This document shows positions 27,489 to 34,951 of a stretch of 43,489 nt of DNA, one piece after another. The stretch covers positions 1 to 43,489 of the forward strand of contig JALOTF010000012.1 in the NCBI GenBank assembly GCA_025458025.1. The letters run 5' to 3'. The translations under genes and the position numbers were made by a program. How positions within the stretch are numbered: position 1 is the first letter of the stretch; each line of letters begins with the position of its first letter. The stretch is from Beijerinckiaceae bacterium (GTDB lineage: Bacteria > Pseudomonadota > Alphaproteobacteria > Rhizobiales > Beijerinckiaceae). Under the pieces are notes generated by a model. It did not search any database, was not told where the DNA came from, and worked only from the letters and a program-made list of their open reading frames with translations.

Positions 27489-28775
27489 TCACTGGATCGG
27501 GCAGGGGCCGGACGAGGCCTTATCCGGCGACCAGCAGGGTGCCTTCGTGTCCTCGATGATCGCCTTCAGCGCGTTGGCCTGCGCGGCGAGCGCCGTCTTG
27601 ATGTCTTCGTTGCGCAAAACGATGCGCTGGAAGGTGTCCATATAGACCTTGTTGAATTCGCCGCCCTTCGCGCCGAGACCGATCGGCAGCAGCGAGACGA
27701 GCGCATCCTTGGCACCTTGCGTCTTGGCCACGCCCTCGACCAGCAGCTTGATGCCGCCCGGCAGATCCGGCGGGAGATCCGCTTTCATCACCGGGAAGAA
27801 ACCGAGATTGGCGGCGACGGTGGTCTGCGTCTTGGCCGAGAGCAGGTGGTTGATCGTGGCAACGGCACCCGGACGGTTCGGCGCATCCTTGGCAATCGCA
27901 AGGCCCGCAACCACGGGCATGTAGCCGCGACCCTTCGGCCCGGCAGGGGCGGGGAAGGTCACGTAATCATTCGGCGCGGCGATCAGCGCATCCTTGAGGC
28001 GCGCGACATGATCGAAGGCGATCATCACGTCACCCGCGAGCAAAGCCTCCTGCATGAAGTCGTAGTTGGTCGAACCGGGGTTCACATGCGCCCAGAGCGC
28101 CTTGAACTCCGCCCACATCGCCTCGGCTTCGGCGCTCTTGAAGGTTGAGACCACGCCGCCCGTGAATGAGGGGTAGAGGTAGCCCTGGAAGAAGCGCGGC
28201 ATCAGCCCCTTGGGGCCGGCGGGGAAGCCCAAGGCACGCTTGCCCGTTTTGGCCTGGATGTTCGCAGCCCATTCGCGGAGCTGCGCATAGGTCAGCGCGT
28301 TGAGGTCCGCACTTGCCGGGAGGTATTGCAGTGCCTCCTTCTTGGCAGCCATCACATAGGTCGCCTGCATCCACGGAATGTATTGCTGCTTCTCGGTGCC
28401 GAGCTTGCCGAGCGTGATCAGGTTATCCGGAATGCCCGCCGCGCGCGCCGCCGCCACAAGGTCATCCACGGGGTCGAGGCTTGTCGCGACCAGCGGCTGG
28501 ATTTCGCCATGCAGTGCGCCGAGCAGCGAGACCGTGCGCTTTCCGGCCTTTGTTTCTGCCTCGACGCGCACGGTGAAGGCCGCGGGCTCTTCCACCGCAT
28601 AGGTCACCTTCTGCGGGGCCGCGTTCAGCACCAGCGAGCGGAACAAGGTCGTCTCGTCTACCGGGCGAAGCTGGGTCGACAGGAACAGGGTATCGGACTG
28701 CGCCCGCGCACCCGTGATGCTGCCCCAGCTGGTTGCGAGCGCCAGCAAGGCGGTCGCCACAATATGCCTTTTCAT
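27489..28775 (-). CDS. Family-1 ABC sugar-type solute-binding protein
   Basis: A 428-aa periplasmic binding protein with a signal peptide (residues 1-25, cleavage after ARA, before QSDTLF). The mature part shows the type I-cluster features of CUT1 binding proteins: a hydrophobic TWGYMPV-like GRGYMPVVAGLAIAKDAPNRPGAV segment before a late helix, and AFDHVARLKDAL in the middle. A good GGGAGGAAACC ribosome site precedes the ATG at 28775; the longer in-frame start would run into lacI. It is the second gene of the operon, 37 bases after the regulator gene, followed by two stem-loops and the permeases. Ligand inferred from the GH63 enzyme: a glycosylglycerate or related glycoside. Confidence 0.88.
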   Translation of the reverse strand: MKRHIVATALLALATSWGSITGARAQSDTLFLSTQLRPVDETTLFRSLVLNAAPQKVTYAVEEPAAFTVRVEAETKAGKRTVSLLGALHGEIQPLVATSLDPVDDLVAAARAAGIPDNLITLGKLGTEKQQYIPWMQATYVMAAKKEALQYLPASADLNALTYAQLREWAANIQAKTGKRALGFPAGPKGLMPRFFQGYLYPSFTGGVVSTFKSAEAEAMWAEFKALWAHVNPGSTNYDFMQEALLAGDVMIAFDHVARLKDALIAAPNDYVTFPAPAGPKGRGYMPVVAGLAIAKDAPNRPGAVATINHLLSAKTQTTVAANLGFFPVMKADLPPDLPGGIKLLVEGVAKTQGAKDALVSLLPIGLGAKGGEFNKVYMDTFQRIVLRNEDIKTALAAQANALKAIIEDTKAPCWSPDKASSGPCPIQ

Positions 28776-28812
28776 GGTTTCCTCCCGGTTTTCTGTTTCT
28801 TGGCTTTCAATG

Positions 28813-29826
28813 TCACGTCGAGATTGGTGTTTCACCCGAGGAGGCACGGGGGATCTGCCGCAACGGCAGAACCTCCTGCAGCCCGGCCGGATCGGCCCCA
28901 CCGATGAGCGCGATGAGCTTCTCGACCATCGAGAGCCCCACCTCCTGGATCGGCGGCTCCATGGTGGTCAGTGGCGGGTCCGTGAAGGCCGCCGCCGCGA
29001 TGTTGTCATGCCCGGTGATCGCGATATCCGTGCCGATCATTGCGCCGATCTCGGCGATCGCGCGGTAGGCCCCGAGTGCGATGCGATCCGTCGCGCAGAT
29101 GATCGCATCTGGCCGTTCCGCGCCGGCGAGCAGCATCCGCGCGGCGTGGAAGCCGCCTTCCTCGGTCGAAACGGTCTCTATGATGCGCGCGGGCGGTAAT
29201 TCGGCCTTCGCGATGGCCGTGGAAAAGCCGCGCGCCCTCAGACCGGAATAGGTGAGGTTCGACGGCCCCGCGAGATGCGCGAGCCGCCGGCGCCCCGCCG
29301 CGATGAGCCGCGATGTGAGCGCCTCGAAGCCTTCTTCCATCGCGCCATCGACATAGGCATAGGGTTCGGGCGTTTCCGTGCGGCCAAAACACAGGAATGG
29401 GAAATTCTCGCTGGCGAGATAGGCCACGCGCTCATCATGCCGCCGCGTGCGCAGTATGAGGCAGGCATCGGCCCGCTTGCTCTCGACAATCCGGCGATAG
29501 ACCTCCGCCTCTCCCGGTCCGGGCCGTGCGGCATGGAGCGAGAAATCCAGCCGGACCTCCGCGAGCCTTTCGCCGATGACCGCGAGCAATTCCCCGAAGG
29601 CCGGCTCGAAGAAGCGACCGGGCTCCGTGGGCATGACGAGCGCGATCGCATCCGCCTTGCCCTTGCGCAGGCGGCGGGCCACCGGGTTCGGGCGGTAGCC
29701 CATCGCATCGGCGGCCTCTCGCACGCGGATCCGCGTTCCCGGAGCGACATCCTCGTAGCCATCGAGGGCGCGCGACACCGTGGTGATGGATAATCCCAAT
29801 CTTGTCGCGAGAACGCGCAAGGACAT
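28813..29826 (-). CDS. LacI-family transcriptional regulator of the glycoside uptake operon
   Basis: A 337-aa repressor. The N-terminal helix-turn-helix VLATRLGLSITTVSRALDGYEDVAPGTRIRVREAADAMGYRPNPVARRLRKG-like segment is typical: hinge residues follow YRPN at about 48-60. The periplasmic-binding-like effector domain runs from about 63 to 325 with CATDRIALGAYRAIAEIG and AITGHDNIAAAAFTDPPLTTMEPPIQEVG, the usual LacI/GalR blocks. It is the first gene of the operon, so it probably represses itself with the transport genes through the two operators upstream. The ATG at 29826 is the natural start. The inducer is presumably the imported glycoside or a product of it. Confidence 0.92.
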   Translation of the reverse strand: MSLRVLATRLGLSITTVSRALDGYEDVAPGTRIRVREAADAMGYRPNPVARRLRKGKADAIALVMPTEPGRFFEPAFGELLAVIGERLAEVRLDFSLHAARPGPGEAEVYRRIVESKRADACLILRTRRHDERVAYLASENFPFLCFGRTETPEPYAYVDGAMEEGFEALTSRLIAAGRRRLAHLAGPSNLTYSGLRARGFSTAIAKAELPPARIIETVSTEEGGFHAARMLLAGAERPDAIICATDRIALGAYRAIAEIGAMIGTDIAITGHDNIAAAAFTDPPLTTMEPPIQEVGLSMVEKLIALIGGADPAGLQEVLPLRQIPRASSGETPIST

Positions 29827-29871
29827 GCGAATGGTTTCCCCCTCAGACGACCGAGACTCATTCGCAGAGCT

Positions 29872-29885
29872 TCAAATCGTTTTGA
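29872..29885. promoter_or_regulatory. LacI-type operator, copy 1
   Basis: TCAAATCGTTTTGA, arms matching at six of seven positions around a central CG, the usual plan of LacI/GalR operators. It lies 46 bases before the lacI start codon, downstream of the likely minus-strand -10. It shares an 11-base core (CAAATCGTTTT) with copy 2, 23 bases away, about two helical turns. Confidence 0.65.
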
Positions 29886-29910
29886 CAGGGATATCCAAAT
29901 CGTTTTTTAT
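29882..29910 (+). promoter_or_regulatory. Candidate plus-strand promoter overlapping the LacI operators
   Basis: TTGACA (29882-29887), 17-base spacer, TTTTAT (29905-29910). The -35 is a perfect match. It would transcribe towards the lipoprotein gene at 30098, with a long leader. Operator copy 2 lies across the spacer and -10, so the LacI protein could repress this direction as well. Confidence 0.4.
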
Positions 29911-29915
29911 GTCAA
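29888..29915 (-). promoter_or_regulatory. Candidate promoter of the lacI-glycoside operon
   Basis: On the minus strand, TTGACA (29915-29910) and TATCCC (29893-29888) with a 16-base spacer. The -35 is perfect, the -10 weak. Operator copy 2 fills the spacer and copy 1 begins just after the -10, a good arrangement for repression. Confidence 0.4.
29895..29908. promoter_or_regulatory. LacI-type operator, copy 2
   Basis: CCAAATCGTTTTTT contains the same CAAATCGTTTT core as copy 1 but is less symmetric at its ends. It lies between the -35 and -10 of the predicted minus-strand promoter. The two copies are in the same orientation, 23 bases apart. Confidence 0.55.
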
Positions 29916-30097
29916 GAACGCGTCATATTCGGTCTTTGATGGAGATGGGGGTCAGCCGTTCCTCGCGAGGCTGCGTCCCTGCTGTCGCTTTGACATTTTC
30001 CGAGGTGCATGATCCTCTTGCCGGACGGGAGTGCAGGGGAAGCGCTTTCGCCAGTAGCGCCGGGTTTCCTGTCGCGTTGCGTGTTTCGGGGGGCGTC

Positions 30098-30580
30098 ATG
30101 AAGGCAGGGTTTGCGGTTCTAGGGTTATCCTTGGCACTCGCGGTCGCCGGTTGCGCCACGGTCGGTGAGCCTGAACAGGAGGGGCCGGCTGCGGCCTCCA
30201 CCAGCAATCTGACCGAACGGCCGACCGAACTCACCCGCGAGATGCTGATTGGCCGCTGGGGCATCGCCTCCTTCCGCGAGGAGAAGGATCGCGCGCGCGT
30301 CACCGCGCAGGCCCGCTCCTTCTGCGCGCGCCAGCCCTATGTGATCACCGCCGGCCCGCGCAACGGCGTGATGATGCACGCCGCCGATGACGCCAAGCTC
30401 TACGAATTGCGCCTCAAGGGCGGCTCGGACGGCAAGACCTATCTTGGTTTCGAGGCCCCGCCCGGCGACTGGCAGGATCGCGTGATCCTCTCCGCCTCGA
30501 ACGACCAGTGGGTGATGCGCTTTGTCGATCCCGAGATCCACAATCGCTACGGCACCTTCATCTATGTCCGGTGCAAGTGA
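30098..30580 (+). CDS. Putative lipoprotein of unknown function
   Basis: A 160-aa protein with a lipoprotein signal: MKAGFAVLGLSLALAVAGC, lipobox VAGC with Cys19. After a low-complexity linker, a globular part of about 115 residues (LTREMLIGRWGIASFREEKDRAR...) contains two cysteines (SFCARQPYV and the terminal YVRCK) that could form a disulfide. Short beta-strand patterns such as DDAKLYELRLKGGSDGKTYLGFEAP suggest a beta-rich, perhaps lipocalin or inhibitor-like, fold; this is a guess. The ATG at 30098 is chosen because the signal peptide begins there; the upstream frame has no hydrophobic start. It is followed 16 bases later by the L,D-transpeptidase-like gene, so both may act in the cell envelope. 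Confidence 0.72.
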   Translation: MKAGFAVLGLSLALAVAGCATVGEPEQEGPAAASTSNLTERPTELTREMLIGRWGIASFREEKDRARVTAQARSFCARQPYVITAGPRNGVMMHAADDAKLYELRLKGGSDGKTYLGFEAPPGDWQDRVILSASNDQWVMRFVDPEIHNRYGTFIYVRCK

Positions 30581-30596
30581 GAGGAGGGCGCGCGTG

Positions 30597-31196
30597 ATGC
30601 GGAAGCCGCTGCTTTTGGCGTTTCTCGCCGGGTTGGCCGCTAGCACGGCCTTCGCACAAGGGCGCACCCCGCCGCCGGAAACCATGGATATCGGCGATGA
30701 GCCGGGCCGCGTTTCAACGCCTGAAACCGTGATTGAGGACGGCCCCTTCGCGCGGCAGATGGTATTTTTCCGCTCCAGCGAGCCGCCGAACACGGTGGTG
30801 ATCCACACCTCCGAGCGCTTTCTCTACGTGGTGATGGGCGGTAATCGTGCGCTTCGTTACGGTATCGGCGTAGGGCGCGAGGGCTTCCAGTGGGCGGGCC
30901 TGCAAAAGGTGACCCGCAAGGCCGAATGGCCGGACTGGACTCCGCCGCCCGAGATGATCCAGCGCCAGCCTTACCTGCCGCGCTTCATGGCCGGCGGGCC
31001 GGGCAACCCCATGGGCGCGCGGGCGCTCTATCTCGGCTCCACGGTCTATCGCATCCATGGCACCAACCAGCCCGAGACGATCGGGCAGGCGATTTCCTCC
31101 GGTTGCTTCCGCCTCGCCAATGGCGATGTGATCGACCTCTTTGAACGCGTGCCCGTGGGCGCGAAAGTCATCATCCGGCACGGGCCGCAGGTCTGA
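30597..31196 (+). CDS. L,D-transpeptidase (YkuD-domain) family protein
   Basis: A 199-aa periplasmic protein with a signal peptide (residues 1-20, cleavage after AFA). The YkuD catalytic motif is complete: IHGTNQPETIGQAISSGCFRLANGDVIDL in pieces, with His154 and nucleophile Cys170 (SSGCFRL). The preceding YLGSTVYRIHG strand and the ERFLYVVMGGNRALRYGIGVG core are also typical. The family makes 3-3 peptidoglycan crosslinks or attaches proteins to peptidoglycan; which one cannot be told. The ribosome site GAGGAGG supports the ATG at 30597; a GTG three bases before is possible. The orphan amino-acid binding protein gene follows 11 bases later. Confidence 0.9.
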   Translation: MRKPLLLAFLAGLAASTAFAQGRTPPPETMDIGDEPGRVSTPETVIEDGPFARQMVFFRSSEPPNTVVIHTSERFLYVVMGGNRALRYGIGVGREGFQWAGLQKVTRKAEWPDWTPPPEMIQRQPYLPRFMAGGPGNPMGARALYLGSTVYRIHGTNQPETIGQAISSGCFRLANGDVIDLFERVPVGAKVIIRHGPQV

Positions 31197-31207
31197 GGGG
31201 GAGTCAC

Positions 31208-32227
31208 ATGGTCTGGCGCAAGAGCCTCGCGGCATTGTCACTGGCCCTTGCGGGCCTCACGGTGCCAGTTTTGGCGCAGACCGGCACGCTGGAGCAGGTG
31301 CGCCAGCGCGGCAGCCTGCAATGCGGAGTGAGCACGGGCCTTTATGGCTTCTCGATCCAGCAGGACGGGAAATGGGCCGGCTTCGATGTTGATTTCTGCC
31401 GCGCGGTCGCGGCGGCGGTTTTAGGCAGTCCGGATCGCGTGAGCTTCGTGCCGCTCTCCGCTGCCGAGCGTTTCGAGGCCCTGAAAAGCGGTAAGATCGA
31501 CATTCTCTCGCGCAATTCCACCTGGACTCTCCAGCGCGAGGCGGAACTCGGCCTCGTCTTCGCGGCCGTGCTCTTTCACGATGGCCAGGGCTTCATGGTG
31601 CGCCGGAGCGCCAACATTACATCCGCGCTCGAACTCGGCGGCAAGAAGGTCTGCGTGCAGGCTGGAACGACCAGCCAGAACGTCGCGCGCGATTACTTCG
31701 CCGCCAATGCGATGCAGGTGGAGATCAAGGTCTTCCCGGATGCGCCTGCCACGCTCGCGGGCTTTGCCAAGGGCGAATGCGAGGCGATGACCACCGACAA
31801 TTCCGGCCTCTTTGCCGAGCGGCTGAAGCTGGAAAAGCCCGGCGATGCCGTGATCCTCCCGGATATCATCTCGAAAGAACCGCTCGGGCCGGTCACGCGC
31901 GCGGATGATATGCGCTGGCACATGGTCGTGAAATGGGTCGCCTTCGCGCTGATCAATGCCGAAGAGTTGGGCGTTTCGACAAAAACGCTCGCCGCGGCCG
32001 CGCAATCCGGCAAGCCGGATGTGCGTCGCCTCATCGGCGTTGAAGGCGGGTTCGGCAAGATGCTCGGCCTTCAGGATGACTGGGCGCGGCGCGCGATCGA
32101 GGCCGTGGGAAACTATGCCGAACTCTACGAGCGTAATGTCGGCACAGGCTCGCGCCTAGGCATCCCGCGCGGGTTGAACCAGCTCTGGAGCGAGGGGGGA
32201 ATCCTCCACGCCCCGCCGGTGCGCTGA
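31208..32227 (+). CDS. Amino-acid ABC solute-binding protein, AapJ-like, without adjacent permease genes
   Basis: A 339-aa family-3 periplasmic binding protein with a signal peptide (residues 1-23, cleavage after VLA). AapJ-like marks: TLEQVRQRGSLQCGVSTGLYGFSIQQDGKWAGFDVDFCRAVAAAVLG near the start, RFEALKSGKIDILSRNSTWTLQRE, CEAMTTDNSGLFAERL, ILPDIISKEPLGPV and a C-terminal GSRLGIPRGLNQLWSEGGILHAPP. AapJ normally heads aapJQMP for general L-amino-acid uptake, but here a convergent LysR gene follows three bases after the stop and no permease or ATPase is near. It may supply a transporter encoded elsewhere. Co-direction with the L,D-transpeptidase may be only chance. Confidence 0.9.
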   Translation: MVWRKSLAALSLALAGLTVPVLAQTGTLEQVRQRGSLQCGVSTGLYGFSIQQDGKWAGFDVDFCRAVAAAVLGSPDRVSFVPLSAAERFEALKSGKIDILSRNSTWTLQREAELGLVFAAVLFHDGQGFMVRRSANITSALELGGKKVCVQAGTTSQNVARDYFAANAMQVEIKVFPDAPATLAGFAKGECEAMTTDNSGLFAERLKLEKPGDAVILPDIISKEPLGPVTRADDMRWHMVVKWVAFALINAEELGVSTKTLAAAAQSGKPDVRRLIGVEGGFGKMLGLQDDWARRAIEAVGNYAELYERNVGTGSRLGIPRGLNQLWSEGGILHAPPVR

Positions 32228-32230
32228 GCC

Positions 32231-33139
32231 TCAGGCGTCGAGAGCAGTTTCGGCGGGCTCGGTCGCGCCGATCTCGCGCAACAGCCATTCCGAGAAGGTT
32301 TTCAGCACGCCGCCGTGTCGTGTCTCGCGCGGATAGACGAGGTGATGCCCGACATAATTGATATCCACGCTCGCCCCCGCGAGGGGCGCGACGAGCCGCC
32401 CGCTGGCGATCTCGCGCGCCGCGAGCAGGGTCGATTCCAGCGCGACTCCGAGGCCATCCGCCGCAACACCCAGCGCGAGGAAGCTACGATCGAACCGGAG
32501 ATCGTGGTTCAAAACCGGGTTGAGCCCGTTCGCATCGAACCAATGGTGCCAGCGCACCTGCTTGTTGTCGCTGAGGATGAGATTGCAATCGAGCAGATCA
32601 CGCGGGGTCCTGATGCGTCCGGCCATCTCCGGCGTGCAGAGCGGCGTCACGGTCTCTCGCGCAAGCGGAAGGGCGACGACACCCGGCGCATGGATCGGCC
32701 CGTAGACGATATCCGCATCGAAATCGTCCGCGTTGAAGCGCGGGTAATCCGTGCCCGCTGAAAGACGCACCTCGATGCCGGGATGGGCGGCGATGAAACG
32801 CGGGAGGCGCGGCGTGAGCCAGGCATAGGCGATGGAGGGCGCGGAATGCAGCCTGAGGATGCGCTTGTTCGGCCGCACCGAGACCATCTCGAAGCCGCGC
32901 CGCAACTCATCGAAGGCCGCCACGACATGCCGCATGAACACCTCGCCACTCACGGTCAGGCGCACATGGCGCCCATCCTTCTCGAAGAGCTGCACACTCA
33001 TGGTTTGCTCGAGATTCTTGATCGCGTGGGAGATCGCGCTGGGCGAGAGGTTCAGCTCTGCCGCCGCTGCCTTGTGCGAGCCGCGCCGCGCGACCGTCTC
33101 GAAGATCCGGATCGCAGAGAGCGAGACCTTGTTGAGCAT
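32231..33139 (-). CDS. LysR-family transcriptional regulator, GcvA-like
   Basis: A 302-aa regulator with an N-terminal winged helix-turn-helix (SLSAIRIFETVARRGSHKAAAAELNLSPSAISHAIKNLEQTMSVQLFEKDGRHVRLT, residues about 6-62) and a C-terminal effector domain of the PBP2-GcvA type (RILRLHSAPSIAYAWLTPRLPRFIAAHPGIEVRLS near residue 95-130). The SPSAISHAIKNLE and AYAWLTPRLPRF blocks point to the GcvA subgroup. The ATG at 33139 is preferred because it gives the usual short lead before the domain. It is divergent from the SDR-transketolase-TRAP operon and is its likely activator. The effector is unknown. Confidence 0.9.
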   Translation of the reverse strand: MLNKVSLSAIRIFETVARRGSHKAAAAELNLSPSAISHAIKNLEQTMSVQLFEKDGRHVRLTVSGEVFMRHVVAAFDELRRGFEMVSVRPNKRILRLHSAPSIAYAWLTPRLPRFIAAHPGIEVRLSAGTDYPRFNADDFDADIVYGPIHAPGVVALPLARETVTPLCTPEMAGRIRTPRDLLDCNLILSDNKQVRWHHWFDANGLNPVLNHDLRFDRSFLALGVAADGLGVALESTLLAAREIASGRLVAPLAGASVDINYVGHHLVYPRETRHGGVLKTFSEWLLREIGATEPAETALDA

Positions 33140-33244
33140 CGATCCATGATCTCCATTTGATGGCCACGCGCTGCATGTGGTGCTGGTGGAGCGAATGGGT
33201 CCGCTTTCTGCCCGAATGACCGGAAAGCGCGCGTCACCGCGCTC

Positions 33245-33276
33245 CAACAGTTGAATGAAATTCATCTTATGTTGAA
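33245..33276. promoter_or_regulatory. Symmetric repeats in the LysR/SDR divergent region (candidate LysR site)
   Basis: CAAC-A-GTTG (33245-33253) and ATGAA-A-TTCAT (33255-33265) are perfect short palindromes, and GTTGAA recurs at 33250 and 33271, 21 bases apart. This cluster of dyads and phased repeats is what LysR regulators bind. It lies 105 bases after the LysR start on its divergent side and about 95 bases before the SDR start. Confidence 0.4.
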
Positions 33277-33330
33277 AAACGACCGTTTGTCACCCGGGCT
33301 CTTCTGCCGTTCCCTGTCACAACAAGAACA

Positions 33331-33349
33331 GCGCTCCAAAAAGGGGCGC
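33331..33349 (+). other. Leader hairpin upstream of the SDR-transketolase operon
   Basis: GCGCTCC-AAAAA-GGGGCGC, a 7-base stem (one G-U pair) with an A5 loop, ends 20 bases before the ATG at 33370. No T-run follows. It may only be structural. Confidence 0.3.
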
Positions 33350-33369
33350 GTGAGAGTGAGGAACGGACC

Positions 33370-34122
33370 ATGCTCCTGGAGGGGAAGACCGCTGCCATTT
33401 CCGGCGCGGCGAGCGTACGCGGCATTGGGTTGGCTACCGCGCGGCTCTTTGCGAAACACGGCGCGCGCATCGCCATTCTCGATATCGATGGTGCAGCGGC
33501 GAAGGCGGCTGCGGCGGAACTCGGCGCCGGGCATATCGGCCTCGCCTGCGACGTGGCCAGCAAGCCTTCCTGCGATGCGGCCGCGGCGGAAGTGCTGAAG
33601 GCCTTCGGGCATCTCGATATTCTCATCAACAATGCCGGCGTGACCCAGCCCGTGAAAACGCTGGAAATCGATGAAGCGAGCTGGAACCGTATTCTCGATA
33701 TCAACACCAAGGGTGTGCTCTATCTCAGCCAGGCCTTCCTGCCCTCGATGAAGGCGCGCAAGCAGGGCTCCATCGCCTGCATGTCCTCGGTTTCCGCGCA
33801 GCGCGGCGGCGGCATTTTTGGCGGCCCGCATTATTCAGCGGCGAAGGCGGGCGTACTCGGCCTCGCGAAAGCCATGGCGCGCGAATTCGGCCCCGATGGC
33901 ATCCGCGTGAATTGCGTGACGCCCGGCCTCATCCAGACCGACATCACCGGCGGCAAGCTCACGCCAGACATGAAGGCGGACATCATCAAGGGCATTCCGC
34001 TGAGCCGCCTCGGCGAGGCCTCGGATGTGGCGGGCTGCTATCTGTTCCTTGCCTCGGATCTCTCGGCCTATGTCACCGGCGCGGTGATCGACGTGAATGG
34101 GGGCATGCTGATTCATGGTTGA
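33370..34122 (+). CDS. Short-chain dehydrogenase/reductase, polyol or sugar dehydrogenase-like
   Basis: A 250-aa classical SDR. Cofactor site GAASVRGIG (about residues 12-20), Asp after strand 2 (AILDIDGAA) favouring NAD, NNAGV (about 89-93), catalytic Ser in CMSSVSAQRGGG and Y-S-A-A-K, C-terminal YLFLASDLSAYVTGAVIDVNGGM. A GAGGAACG ribosome site precedes the ATG. It leads the operon and overlaps the transketolase N-subunit gene by eight bases. It would oxidise a polyol, sugar or hydroxyacid to the keto form used by transketolase; this is inferred from position. Confidence 0.9.
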   Translation: MLLEGKTAAISGAASVRGIGLATARLFAKHGARIAILDIDGAAAKAAAAELGAGHIGLACDVASKPSCDAAAAEVLKAFGHLDILINNAGVTQPVKTLEIDEASWNRILDINTKGVLYLSQAFLPSMKARKQGSIACMSSVSAQRGGGIFGGPHYSAAKAGVLGLAKAMAREFGPDGIRVNCVTPGLIQTDITGGKLTPDMKADIIKGIPLSRLGEASDVAGCYLFLASDLSAYVTGAVIDVNGGMLIHG

Positions 34123-34951
34123 CCGGCCTAACAAGACGCTCGCCGATCGCGCCTATCACATCCGCCGCAATGCCGTGCGGATGGGGGAAGTGCAGGGGCA
34201 GGGCTATATCGCGCAGGCCCTGGACATCGCGGATGTCCTCGCGGTCGCGTGGTTCCATGCCATGACCTACCGCCCGGAAGATCCGGATTGGGAGGGCCGC
34301 GACCGCTTCCTGCTCTCGAACGGGCATTATGCCATCGCGCTCTACGCCGCCTTCATCGAAGCGGGGATCATCTCCGAGGAAGAACTCGAGACCTACGGCT
34401 CGGATGACAGCCGCCTGCCCATGTCGGGTATGGCGCAATACACGCCGGGCATGGAAATGTCGGGCGGCTCGCTGGGCGTGGGCCTCGCGATTGCCGTTGG
34501 GAAATGCCTCGGCCTCAAGCGCAAGGGCTCCAAGAATTTCGTCTATACCTTGTTCTCCGATGGCGAACTCGATGAGGGCTCGGTCTGGGAGGCGATGATG
34601 TCCGCCGCCCATTACAAGCTCGACAACCTCATCGCGATTGTCGACGTGAACAACATGCAAGCTGACGGCCCGTCGAAAGAGGTCGCGAATTTCGAGCCGC
34701 TGGTCGAGAAGATGCAGGCCTTCGGCTGGTTCACCCAGCGCATCAACGGCAATGATCTCGAAGCCGTGCGGCAGGCTTTCGACACCGCGAAAGCCCATCC
34801 CGGCGCACAGCCCCGGATCATCATCGCCGATACCCTGATGGGCAAGGGCGTGCCCTTCCTCGAACAGCGCGACAAGAGCCACTTCATCCGCGTGGATGCG
34901 CATGAATGGGCGCTGGCGCTGGAAGCTCTGGATGCCGGGAGGCCCGCATGA
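34115..34951 (+). CDS. Transketolase, N-terminal (thiamine diphosphate-binding) subunit
   Basis: A 278-aa protein equal to the N-terminal third of transketolase. It contains the substrate-pocket RDRFLLSNGHYAIALYA (62-78), the GSLG turn (118-121), and the thiamine-diphosphate/Mg site SDGELDEGSVWEA (148-160) ending with Asn180 in VDVNNMQADG. SDGE replaces the usual GDGE, a common change in split enzymes. It needs the C-terminal subunit encoded next, with an ATGA overlap at 34948-34951. Split transketolases occur in sugar and sulfosugar pathways as well as in pentose phosphate metabolism; linkage to an SDR and a TRAP importer suggests a catabolic form. Confidence 0.92.
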   Translation: MVDRPNKTLADRAYHIRRNAVRMGEVQGQGYIAQALDIADVLAVAWFHAMTYRPEDPDWEGRDRFLLSNGHYAIALYAAFIEAGIISEEELETYGSDDSRLPMSGMAQYTPGMEMSGGSLGVGLAIAVGKCLGLKRKGSKNFVYTLFSDGELDEGSVWEAMMSAAHYKLDNLIAIVDVNNMQADGPSKEVANFEPLVEKMQAFGWFTQRINGNDLEAVRQAFDTAKAHPGAQPRIIIADTLMGKGVPFLEQRDKSHFIRVDAHEWALALEALDAGRPA

